Source of the DNA: Rhizaria sp. SCN 62-66
Lineage: Eukaryota; Rhizaria, unplaced
Reading direction: 5' to 3'
Assembly: GCA_001724265.1 (NCBI GenBank)
Contig: MEDY01000372.1
Span: 1-55,133 of the forward strand
Length of the DNA stretch: 55,133 nt
The notes below the pieces were generated by a model. That model made no database searches, was not told where the DNA came from, and was given only the letters and a program-made list of their open reading frames with translations. Shown piece after piece: positions 1 to 9,729 of the stretch (the first letter of the stretch is position 1; the number at the start of each line of letters is the position of its first letter). The translations under genes and the position numbers were made by a program.

Positions 1-443
1 CGCGCGCGCCCGCCGCCGGGCTGGCCGCGGCGCAGCGCGCGGTGCGCGCGGGCCGCGGCGGGCTGGCGGCGCTGTGGGGCGACCTGGCGGGCCGCGGCGC
101 CGCGCGGTGGAAGCAGGCGGCGGCGCCGGAGGTGGCCGTGACCGTGGTGCGCGTCAAGGGCCATGAGGTGACCTACGTCGTGGGCCTCGAGGCGCTGGGG
201 CTGGGACTCAAGCGCGTCGCCGAGGCGGGCGTGCTGCGGCAGCGCGTGGGCTGCGGCGTGCAAGTTGTCCCCGTGACGGCCGAGCTGAAGCAGAACCTGG
301 GCGGCGCCAAGGCCGTGGGGCCCGAGGTGCTGCGCATGCAGGGCGACCAGGCCGACAAGGCCGCGCGCGCAGTCGTCGAGGACATGTGCGTCCCACAGGC
401 CGCCGTGCACGTCTACCGCAAGGGCACGCGCGTGCGCAACTGA
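1..443 (+). CDS. eIF2D-like translation factor, C-terminal SUI1 domain (5' end outside window)
   Basis: The reading frame is open from the window edge and ends at TGA (441-443). About 140 C-terminal residues are visible. They read as a SUI1/eIF1-like domain: a VTVVRVKG strand, the GLEALGLGL segment (compare GLE.FG in eIF2D), a variable basic loop, then LRMQGDQADKAA and a VP-containing end, as in the last domain of eIF2D (ligatin). By family knowledge eIF2D works on 40S subunits in non-canonical initiation and recycling. DENR has a similar SUI1 domain but lacks this post-domain VP segment, so eIF2D is preferred. Most of the gene, including any PUA and SWIB domains, lies upstream of the window, so the assignment rests on one domain. 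The ATG at 42 is internal, not a real start. Confidence 0.6.
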   Translation, partial: RAPAAGLAAAQRAVRAGRGGLAALWGDLAGRGAARWKQAAAPEVAVTVVRVKGHEVTYVVGLEALGLGLKRVAEAGVLRQRVGCGVQVVPVTAELKQNLGGAKAVGPEVLRMQGDQADKAARAVVEDMCVPQAAVHVYRKGTRVRN

Positions 444-870
444 GTCCGCGCGCTTATTACTGCGGGCCAGTGAGCCGGGGAGCCGGGGAGCCGGTTGCCG
501 GCGACGAAGAGTGCGCCAAAGCCAGCGATGAGGGCATGTCCCGAGGCGATATGCATTGCTGATCTTGTGTACTTTATTAAAAATCGAGTAATTTATGGTT
601 TTAAGCAGGCCATAATAATACAAAGAAATTAATTTATTGATTTGTCTACAATTTGACTCTTGTTATGCATGTTGAAGCTGGTGAAATGCAACCGTGACAG
701 TGTGATTTTTGACTGTGGTGAGACCTCTCCATATCCTTTGTCAATCGAATGGACGATGAGAAACGGACTATGAAACAGTGTCTATTATCGTGCTAGTGGA
801 CTGCCAGAATGATATCTTACTTAACTGTGCTTTTTGTATATTTTCCTTTTTATTCATTTTGTTTAGCAGT
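444..870. other. intergenic spacer between eIF2D-like and EF-hand genes
   Basis: The stretch turns AT-rich after about 550 and holds the 3' end of the upstream gene and the 5' region of the EF-hand gene. I see no ORF with coding character, no RNA gene and no repeat. Confidence 0.5.
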
Positions 871-1778
871 ATGGGTTGCGGAGCCTCTACGAGTTCTGGC
901 AAACAGCCTCACCACACCATGCACGTCGGCGGCAGCCAGCCGAAAGCGGCCTCGCGCGCAAACTCCTTCAACACAGTCTCGCGCCGTGCCTCGACGGGAC
1001 CCGACAATCGCAAGGCAGTCGTTGGCCAGCGTGCCGACCGCACTGCGTACGTCATGCTTTATGTCTCTTTCTGCACTCGCTTTGTCTCCTTCCGCATCCT
1101 CCTTGTTTTGGTTCTCCTTTAGTTTAGCCCCTACATATCTCTAAATATCTCGCTTTCCCCGAAACCTTGCACATTCTGCATAATTACAATACGTTTTTTA
1201 CTAAAATGTGTTGTTGTTTTTTCTTTATTACCCCCTTCCTACGACTCCCAATGTCCTTGCACTCCGCCTCATCACACAACCACAGCAACCGCGCGCTGGG
1301 CACCAACATCATCAAGACCCTCAGCGCGACGGAGCTGCGCACGATGACGCCCGATCAGGTGGACCTGCTGTTCCGCCACGTGGACCTGGACGGCAACGGG
1401 CGCCTCTCGCGCGCGGAGCTGAGGCAGCTGTGCGCCGTCATGGTCGCGCGCATCTCGGAGCTCATGAAAGAGTACATGGTGTCCCGCATGCCGCACGCGT
1501 CGCCCGAGCAGATCGAGCGCGCCGTCGCCGAGGAGCGCGCCTTCCTGCTCCCGCGCGCGCACTCGGTTGACGGCGGCCAGGGCAACAGCTCCAGAATGAC
1601 CGAGGAGGACTGGACCAAGCACATGCTTGCGCATCTGCTCGCCAAGCTCGACGTCAACGACGACGGCGTCGTCTCCAAGTTCGAGTTTTCAGACACCTGG
1701 AACAAGGTCGCCGCCTCCGTCTTCAACATCGAAGGCGGCCACGGTTCCAACGACCGCAACGGCTGCGCACAGCAGTAA
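871..1778 (+). CDS. EF-hand calcium-binding protein with N-terminal acylation motif
   Basis: Two exons, 871-1046 and 1286-1778 (intron of 239 bp, gtacgt...cacag). The splice phases match (two bases carried, one completing), giving 222 residues and a TAA stop. The protein begins MGCGAS: Gly2 fits N-myristoylation and Cys3 fits palmitoylation, so membrane tethering is likely. The first 58 residues are otherwise Ser/Arg-rich and probably disordered. Exon 2 has two full EF-hand loops, DLDGNGRLSRAE and DVNDDGVVSKFE, each with the acidic residues at positions 1, 3, 5 and 12 needed for calcium. About 80 mostly helical residues separate them. The arrangement fits calcium sensors of the calcineurin-B/CBL kind in general, but I cannot name an orthologue. 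The start was chosen because the ATG at 871 gives the acylation motif; the in-frame codons upstream look like AT-rich leader. Confidence 0.8.
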
Positions 1779-3249
1779 GCTTTAAGCATTCAGCAGTATA
1801 AGCAATTCGCCGACTCAGCCGGCAACGGTCAGCATTAGCAGTTAGTATTTGTCGTAAAGCATGCGATAGCTGCCGCAGCACTGCGCGCGGTGGGTCTGGC
1901 GCCGCCGTTGCGCAGTGAGTGAGCGAGCGAGCCGTCGCATGCCGATGTTGTGAGCACTCTTTTGCCCGTGTTTCCCTGTCTATTATTTTCCTTTTCTTTC
2001 ATCCTGCGCTTTTTTCTCTTTTCTTTCTGTGTGAGTTTTCTCCGTCTGCCTCCTTGTCTATGCGAATCTTGTGGCGTATTCTGTGTGTGTCACTTTGCAA
2101 CACAAGCACACTCCTCCAGTGGGAGCTCGCAGCGATAGTTATGTCATACTATTATATCAAATTCATCATCAATGTTCGTCGCCCAATCATAACTATTCAG
2201 CAAGTCTGTGTTTTCACAAGTCAGTAAGTGCATTGAACGAAGTTTGACTGAGACTTTCTGGTGCGTATGTAAAACTTAACGCATCATACTTTATTTTTGT
2301 GTTTTTCTTCCTCGCTTCTTCTTTTTTTCAATTTGTTTCTGTGATTCCTCCCCATTGTTGGTTGTTGTTGTCGTTGTTGTTGTGCTGCAGCTGTTGTTGC
2401 AGTTGTTGCTCTTTGGCTCATGAGACTTTTGTGCTCCTTACCTCACGTTTGTCGTTGTTGTAGTTTGTTTTTTCTTCACGAATGTGACGAACACACTTTA
2501 CTTCTGATACGTACCGCTAGTCTCTCGCTATTTTATGTTAGATTTATACTGATTTTTTGTCTGAATATGAATACTAATATTAATCCCACTCAACCATATC
2601 ACAACGTGAACGCTCACGCATTTGTATGTCAGCAGCGTCACATGGAGCCGATGTCAATATGTCAGTTCTCTGGCTGCAACGCCTTCATTGCTGTCAGATA
2701 GCTCTGCACTAGAAATGAACTATAGTGCTTTTATTACTTGATTGTTGTGAGCTTACAACATGATATTTTGACGATTATGACACATGAAGCATACGCACTG
2801 CTGCGTCCTGGTGTATATATGCTGCGCGCATTGTTTTATGCGACACAAACACATACGACACAACACGAATAATACTAAATAGCCATTACTAGTTACCACA
2901 TGTCACATGTCACCTTTGATATCAGTGATACTGACGACTGAAATGATGAAATCCCCTGTAATAAACTTTGAAATATGCATTTCAGACAACGCGTGCCTCC
3001 AATATTAATTCGATGAAAAAACAAAAACACGTAGGAATATATGTTTTATTGGACACATAAGCTTAAACACATAAGCTTAAGCTTAAAAACTAAGCTCTTG
3101 AGCTGTTAGGCTTATGCTACCTGGCCTCATGTGAGCTAATGGGCCCTGCTTACGGAGATGGCCTGATAAGAACACTGCTCGCAGTAGCTCAGATACGCAA
3201 GCACGCATACACGTGCGCACGCCACTCTAAGTACCCCCTTAGACGGCGC
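1779..3249. other. long intergenic region (convergent EF-hand and derlin 3' ends)
   Basis: About 1.5 kb of mostly AT-rich DNA. It holds a T-rich tract with GTTGTT runs near 2358-2410 and short repeats of an ATAAGCTTAA-like unit near 3055-3090. A TTTATT at 3045-3050 is an AATAAA signal on the minus strand, about 200 bp past the derlin stop. ORFs of 60-100 codons here lack the GC-rich codon use of the real genes and look like chance. No RNA gene was recognised. Confidence 0.5.
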
Positions 3250-3957
3250 TCACTCGAGCGAGTAGCCCTGTCCAGCGCGGAAGCCAGCCATCGGCGGCGG
3301 CTGCGCGACGGGCGCGGCCTCCTTGCTCCAGCTCTCGACAAGGCTGTAGAAGGGTTGCGGGCAATACAGCACGGTGCGACCGTAGCGGCGCGGAACGACG
3401 TCGACGGCGAAGTGGTAGGTGTGTCCGATGGCGATACCGATGAGCCCGTTGGTGAGCGGGTTGCCGAAGAGGAGGTCCATGAGCAGCAGCAGGAACGGGA
3501 GGTGCCAGGCGCGGAAGGTGAAGCCGTAGACAACCACGGCGCGCAGAGGGTCCTTGCGCGACCAGACGTAGACGATGACGAAGATTAGGATGGGGCCGGC
3601 GAAGTACACCGGCAGCCAGACGTAGGAGATGAGGAAGACGGCGCACATGGAGCAGGCCAGCAGGAAGAGCATTTCGGCGCGGCCGCGGAGGCCGGAGAAG
3701 CACTCCTGTTCGGCGGTGCGGAAGTAGTGGACCATCATAGCAATCTGGAAGATAAAGGGCATGGAGAACTTGCCGAAGAAGATGAAGGCCGTGGCGAGGC
3801 GCCAGAAGTTGAACTCGTAGAGCACCTTATCCCAGTCGAGGTACAGCAGCGCGGGCGACAGGACGCCGAAGGTGCACAGCAGCGTCGTCGACAGAATCAG
3901 TGTGAAGTACGTCTTCGTGATGAAGGGCAGCGTCGAAAACCACTGCTCGGGAGTCAT
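3250..3957 (-). CDS. derlin (Der1-like ER-associated degradation protein)
   Basis: Single exon, 235 residues, TGA stop. The ATG at 3957 gives MTPEQWFSTLPFITKTYF, matching the start of derlins; the in-frame extension upstream lacks coding character. Derlins are rhomboid pseudoproteases of the ER membrane that help retrotranslocate misfolded proteins for ERAD. Visible hallmarks are several hydrophobic segments, the W-R motif in the first luminal loop (NFWRLATAFIFFG), and a late GxxxG-type helix, GIAIGHTYHF, followed by a conserved VVP. No serine/histidine dyad is seen, as expected for this family. The length is close to the usual 230-260. It is divergent from the site-1 protease gene, with 685 bp between the two starts. 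The C-terminal tail is short and lacks the long extension of human Derlin-1. Confidence 0.92.
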   Translation of the reverse strand: MTPEQWFSTLPFITKTYFTLILSTTLLCTFGVLSPALLYLDWDKVLYEFNFWRLATAFIFFGKFSMPFIFQIAMMVHYFRTAEQECFSGLRGRAEMLFLLACSMCAVFLISYVWLPVYFAGPILIFVIVYVWSRKDPLRAVVVYGFTFRAWHLPFLLLLMDLLFGNPLTNGLIGIAIGHTYHFAVDVVPRRYGRTVLYCPQPFYSLVESWSKEAAPVAQPPPMAGFRAGQGYSLE

Positions 3958-4642
3958 GGTCGCGACACTGTTGTTGTTGTAGTGGACATGACAGTTGCAA
4001 GGCGAAAGTCGAAGCAGAGAGGAACAAGGCGAAAGAGTCAGCGTCAGAGTAGGAGCATCAGAGGCAAGATGTGAGTGTAATGATGCAGAATAAGATGTAA
4101 TTAAGACTAAATGCATATTCTAATTCTCTCATGCAAGGAAATCTCTATCGTCGGAGCGCCGGTGGAGATCAAGAAGCAGAAAGTTTGCTGACACCCCCAG
4201 CTTTGGTCGGTCAAAGCTCGGTCGGCCGGTCGGTCATCGAAATTCGTTTGTGGTTGAAAATAAATCATTTTTTGACGAAGCCGAAGGTTGGTTCGTATAA
4301 AAAAGGTGCTGGCCGGACCGAACTTAAAGCAGAACAGAACGGCAATTTTCTCCACCTGTGACGGTCATTATAGGATTTATATTCAGAATTAAACTAGAGA
4401 GATGTTGTTTGAAACTATATTCCGATATATGAACTCGCCAATCGATAACTGTCTGCGTATAATCTTGCTTTTTCAATTGATCCTCCTCCGTCAAATCCTG
4501 TCTTTCGATCTCTCACTTTGCCGTTCCCCGGCGCCTTCTCTTCGCAGCTTTTGGAAGATATCGTTTCCCGTAGTTACCCCCACCGCTCTTAACTCCCTTG
4601 TGACACTTAGTTTGTCCGCTCCGCGCGCCACCTAAGCCCGCA
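3958..4642. promoter_or_regulatory. shared upstream region between derlin and site-1 protease genes
   Basis: The two genes are transcribed away from each other from this 685-bp stretch, so both promoters should lie here. There is a GGTCGG-rich patch near 4200-4230. No TATA box with a clear start and no ER-stress element of the CCAAT-N9-CCACG kind was found by eye. Inferred from gene arrangement only. Confidence 0.4.
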
Positions 4643-7600
4643 ATGCCCTCGCCGCCGCACCGCCCCCTGTGGTGCGCTGCTCCGACTCTGGCCCCCGCCG
4701 TTTGTGCTGCCTCTGCCTCAGCTGCAACTGCAGTCGCTGCCTCTGCTGCTCCGGCGCCAGCCCTTGTGTATGGTCCTGCTTTGCCGCCCCGCGTGGTTTC
4801 CCGAGCGACAACAGCTTTAGGCCCGCAGCAGCAGCACTCGAGCTCGAACTCAACCTCGGCGACTCCCGCGCCCACGCTTGCTGTCGTCACCGCTGCTGCT
4901 GCTGCTGCTGCTGCTACTCGCAGCTCTGTGTGCATGACCTCGCAGCGTCTTTTGCGGCGTTCCGTCTCCTCTTTGCTTGCCCGCACCCTCGCGTTTGCGC
5001 TCGCACTCGCACTCGCCCTGGTGCTAGCGTCCCCTATTGCAGCGGCCGCAGCTGATGATGCTGCTACGACTGCTAGTGGAGGTGCTGCTGGTGCTGCTGC
5101 TGGCGCGAAGCCAAGACCGCCGCCGATGAACCTAGCGCCGCGCCTGGTGCCGCTTACTTACCGTGTTCATCACGAGCTGCGGCTTCCCTTCGATCACCAG
5201 CATCAGCAGCACAGCGCTAGCACTGCCACTGGCACCGACGCGTACCCCGACCCCGACACCGATGTGACAGATGACGCGGTCACTGCTGCACAATTGCAGT
5301 CGGAGTCGCAGCCCGGCGGACGGCGCGCCTGGGCCGGCTACCGCGCCCCCGCGCAGTGGCTGCACGGGCTCGCTCAGGCGCTCGGCCCCGCTCGGCAACA
5401 GAAGCAGCAAGACCGACAGCGAGCTAGCAGCGACCACAGTGGGAGAGCTGAGGCGGCCGTGGGCCTGTGCTGGCTGCCAGCGCCTCGCGCCGCCGCCGTC
5501 ACGCTGACTGACTTCACGCCCATCGTCGTCCCGTACACCTACAGCAGCGGGAGCACTGATACTGAGACTGAGAGTGCCGGTGCGAATGTCGCTACGAGCG
5601 ACAGCTGTGTGAGTGTCAAGACGGTGCTCTCCGTCGCCACAGCTCTCGCAAACAACAGCACGGCGTCCCCGGATTTAAGCACCCGTCTAAGTACCCTCGA
5701 GTCCCATCTAAGTGCCCTGCCCCCGCCGCACCGCCGCTGGCTCCTGTCGCGTGCCCCCGCTCTCGCAGCCCTTGCGCGCGACATTATTAACAGCAACAAC
5801 AACAACAGAATCAAACCAGGCAGTGCGCCTGCGAGCGCCCTCGCTTTCGGAGACCCCGTGCGCGCGACTCAACTCGCACTGCGCCGGCTGCTGCCGCGCA
5901 CTCTAGCCTTCGCAGTGGTGCCAGAGACCGTCACCGCGCTCTCGCCGAAGCAACTCGGCGCGGACAGTGACAGCGAGGGCGACGAGAGCGGCGACGATGA
6001 CGACGAAGAGGAGGACGATGACGATGACTACGACGACTTCAGTGCCAACGGCGTCAGTCCCCCGCCCGCCCCCACAACCCCCTCGCCGCCCCAGCACCAG
6101 CAGCAGCAGTCGTCGGCGGCCCTGGGTGGCGGCGGCTACGGCGCGGGCCTGCCCAGCGAGCGCGACGCTTCGGTGGCCGGCGACCACGGCGCGGCGCTGC
6201 TCTGGGCGCGCAACGCCACGGGCCGCGGTGTCACCGTCGCCGTGCTCGACACGGGCGCGCCGCTCGCGCACCCCCACCTGGCCGCCCTGCGCGCGCGCGT
6301 CGACTTCACCGGCGAGGCGGCGCCCGGCGACGCGCTGGGCCACGGCACCTTCGTCGCGGCCGCGGTGGCGGGCGGCGGCCCCTCGCCGTGCCCGGGTATG
6401 GCTCCCGGTGCTCGCCTGCTCTCGCTGCGCGTCTTCTCGCGGCGACGCGTTTCGCACACGGGCTGGTTCCTTGATGCGCTGGCGTACGCGCTGCAGGCGG
6501 GCGCGGACGTGGTGAATCTCTCGGTCGGCGGGCCTGACCACCGCGACGCGCCCTTCGTGGCCCGCGTGCGCGAGGCCTCGGCCGCGGGTGCGCTCATCGT
6601 CTCCGCCGTCGGCAACGACGGGCCCGTCTGGGGCTCGCTGTCTAGCCCCGCAGACCAGGAGGACGTGCTCGCCGTCGGCGCGGCCACGCTCGCTGGGGGC
6701 GTGGCGCCTTTCTCCTCGCGCGGCGCCGTCGCCTGGTCGCTGCCCAAGGGGCCCGGGCGGGTCAAGCCGGACCTGCTGGCGCTGGGCAAGAACCTCCGCT
6801 CCTCTGCGCCCCTTGACAACAACAACAACAATGCTCACAGTGCCAACGGCAACAGCAACGCGGCGACTGCGAGCTGCCGCGCGCTGTCGGGCACCTCGGT
6901 GGCCGCGCCCGTCGTCGCCGGCGCCGCCGCGCTGCTGCTGTCCGCGCTGCCGCGCGCCGGCGCCGTGCTGCCCGGGGAGGCCGCGCACGCGCGCGCGCGG
7001 GGCCTGCCCCCGCCGGCCCCGCGGCCGCGGCGCGCGCTGCTGAACCCCGCCGCCCTGAAGCAGTTGCTGCTAGCGACCGCGCGGCCGCTCGCGGGAGCCA
7101 GCCTCTTCGAGCAAGGCGCGGGGCTGCTCGACGCGCCCGCCGCGCTCGACGCGCTCGCGCGCTACCGCCGGCACGCCTCGCTGTTTCCTCCGCTCGTCGA
7201 CGCGCGGCCCGAGGCGTGCCCGCGCATGGCGCCCTTCTGCGAGGCCCCCCTGGCCTTCTCGCAGCCGCCGCTGAGCGTCAACTTCACGGTCCTCTCGGCG
7301 CTGGCCCCGCGCTCGCGCATCGTGGCCGTGCGCTGGGAGGTGCTCGACGTCGCGCAAATCGAGACCGCTGACGCTACGGACGCCGCTGATGCTACGGGTG
7401 CAAGCACGAATGCAGACGCAGATGCGAGCGCTGACGCTGACGGCAGCAATCGCAAAGATATCAATGCCGATGACGATGCGGACGGCGATGCGGACGGTTT
7501 GTCGTCCCCGTACCTGCCCTCTCTCGAGGCGCGCCGTGCAACGCTGGCCGCGCTGGCCGCCGCCGAGCGCGCCGGCGACGCGGCCCGCGCGCGCCGCCTG

Positions 7601-9665
7601 CGCCGCGCCGCCGCGCCGTGGCTGCCGCTGGTGAGCGCGCGCACTGGTGAGACCTACTACGAGCACCGCGTGCCCGCGGCGCCCCCGCGGCGGCTGCGCG
7701 ACGTGCTCACGGTCACCTTCGCTCATTCGCAGTCGCTGTGGCCGTGGTCGGGCCACCTGGCGCTCGCGCTCGCCGTCACGCACCCGCTGACCGTGCGCAC
7801 CCAGGTCCACGCGCGCCTCACCGTCACCGTCGAGGCCGACGCCGACAGCGGCGATGGCGCGGAAGGCGCAGACGCCGAGGGCGGCGAGGGCGGTGCTCCA
7901 GCCGGCGTCGTGCGGAGCGACGCTGTGGCGCGGCTGGTGCTGGTGCTAGCGCCTACTCCGCCCCGGGCGCGGCGCGTGGCCTGGGACCAGTTCCACTCGC
8001 TGCGCTATCCGCACGGCTACGTCCCGCGCGACAGCCTCGAGGCGCGCGCTGACGCGCTCGACTGGCTGGGCGACTCGCTGGCGTCCAACTTCCGGCCCCT
8101 CGCGCTGGCGCTGCGCGCGCGCGGACTTGCGCTGGAGCCCGTGAGCCGCGACTGGACGTCACTCGACGCGCGGCTCTACGGCGCGCTGCTCGTGGTCGAC
8201 CCGGAGGAGGAGCTCTTCGCGGCGGAGCGCGCGGCGCTGCTGCGGGCAGTGCGCGACCGCGGGCTCGGGCTGCTGCTCGCGGCCGACTGGTACAATGCCG
8301 CCGTGCTCCGCGCCGTCGCCTTCTTCGACGACAACACGCAGCGCACGTGGGTGCCCGTGACCGGCGGCGGCAACCTGCCCGCGCTCAACGAGCTGCTCGC
8401 CCCGCTGGGTGCCGCGCTCGGCGACTCGGTCTACAAGGGCCGCCTGCGCCTCGCGCCCCCGCTCGCACTTGCGAACTCGACGGCGCCGCTGCCCCCGCTC
8501 AGTCACTATGGCTCCGGCGCCGGGCTGGTGCGCTGGCCCCGCGGCGGCCACCTACTGGCGGCGCCGCTGACCGATATCACGCCTGCGCCCCAGCGTGCGC
8601 GCGCTCAGCCCAGCGCTCAGCCCGGCGCCCACAACAGCAACGCCAATCGCGACGGCGACGCTAACGCTGCGAGCGCTGCGGCGGGCGGCGGCGCCCGGTT
8701 CGAGGAGGCTCTGCTCCGCACAGGGTCCGCCGCAGCCGCAGTGGCCGAGGCCGCGCCCGCGAACGGGGCTACAAGTGCGTCCGCGCACGCAAGCGACCTG
8801 GCCCCGGTCTCCGGGGGCGCGGGCGCGGAGTCCGGCGCGGGGGCCGCCGCCGCCGCCGTGCGCGCGGACGCCGAGGCCTCGCTGCGCCGGGATCTGGCCG
8901 CCGCCGCAGCCGCCGCCGCACTCTCTCACAGCCGGAGCAATGTCGGCGTTGGCACTGGCGCGGGCGCTGGCCCTAGTGGCCCAGCAGTGGGCATCGCCGC
9001 CAGTGTGCGGGCGGGCGCGGCGGCGGTGGCGGCGCGCGTGCTATCGCCCGTCGCCGACACGGTAGCCGCCGCCGTGGGCACTTACCCTCCGCTAGGGCAA
9101 CAACAGCAGTCTAGCGGCGGCAGCATTCACTTCGACATGAGTGGCGACGGGGATCTAAGTACCCCGGATCCAAGTGCCTCCGCGACCACTGACGGCAACG
9201 ACAACCTTGTCGACGCCGCCGATGACTACAGCGGCAACGCCAATGACGCCGACTACAGCGAAAACGACAGCGACGACGCCCTGTCTTTTGTGACGCAGCC
9301 GCCGCGCCGCTGGGGCCGCCAGCTGCTGCAGGCCAGCCCCTCCGGCCACGGCCACGGCCTCGGCGCCGCCTCCGGCTCTGGCTCGAGCCCGGGGCCCGGT
9401 GCCCCGGTGCTGGTGCCTGTGCTGGGGGTGCTGCAGACGCGGCCGCTGACGCCGCTGTCGGCGCCGCGCGCGGGCTCGGGCGCCGTGGCTGCGGTGTCCG
9501 CGCTGGGCCACACCGCGGGGCGCGTGGCCGTCTACGGCGACTCGCAGTGCCTCGACGGGGCGCACCGCACCGCGCAGCCCTGCTTCGACGCCGTGGCCGC
9601 ACTGCTCGCGTACGTCGCCGCCAGCGACCACAGCGATGCCGGCGACGGCCGCGACGGCAATGCTG

Positions 9666-9729
<64 letters not shown>

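Noticed and set aside
1919-2701. Several ORFs of 60-100 codons in the first long spacer
   Set aside because: AT-biased codon use, no splice sites joining them, and no domain.
5689-9170. Recurring CTAAGTACC/CTAAGTGCC strings in the protease gene and near 3229
   Set aside because: They fall in coding sequence as ordinary Leu-Ser-Thr/Ala codons and show no spacing pattern.
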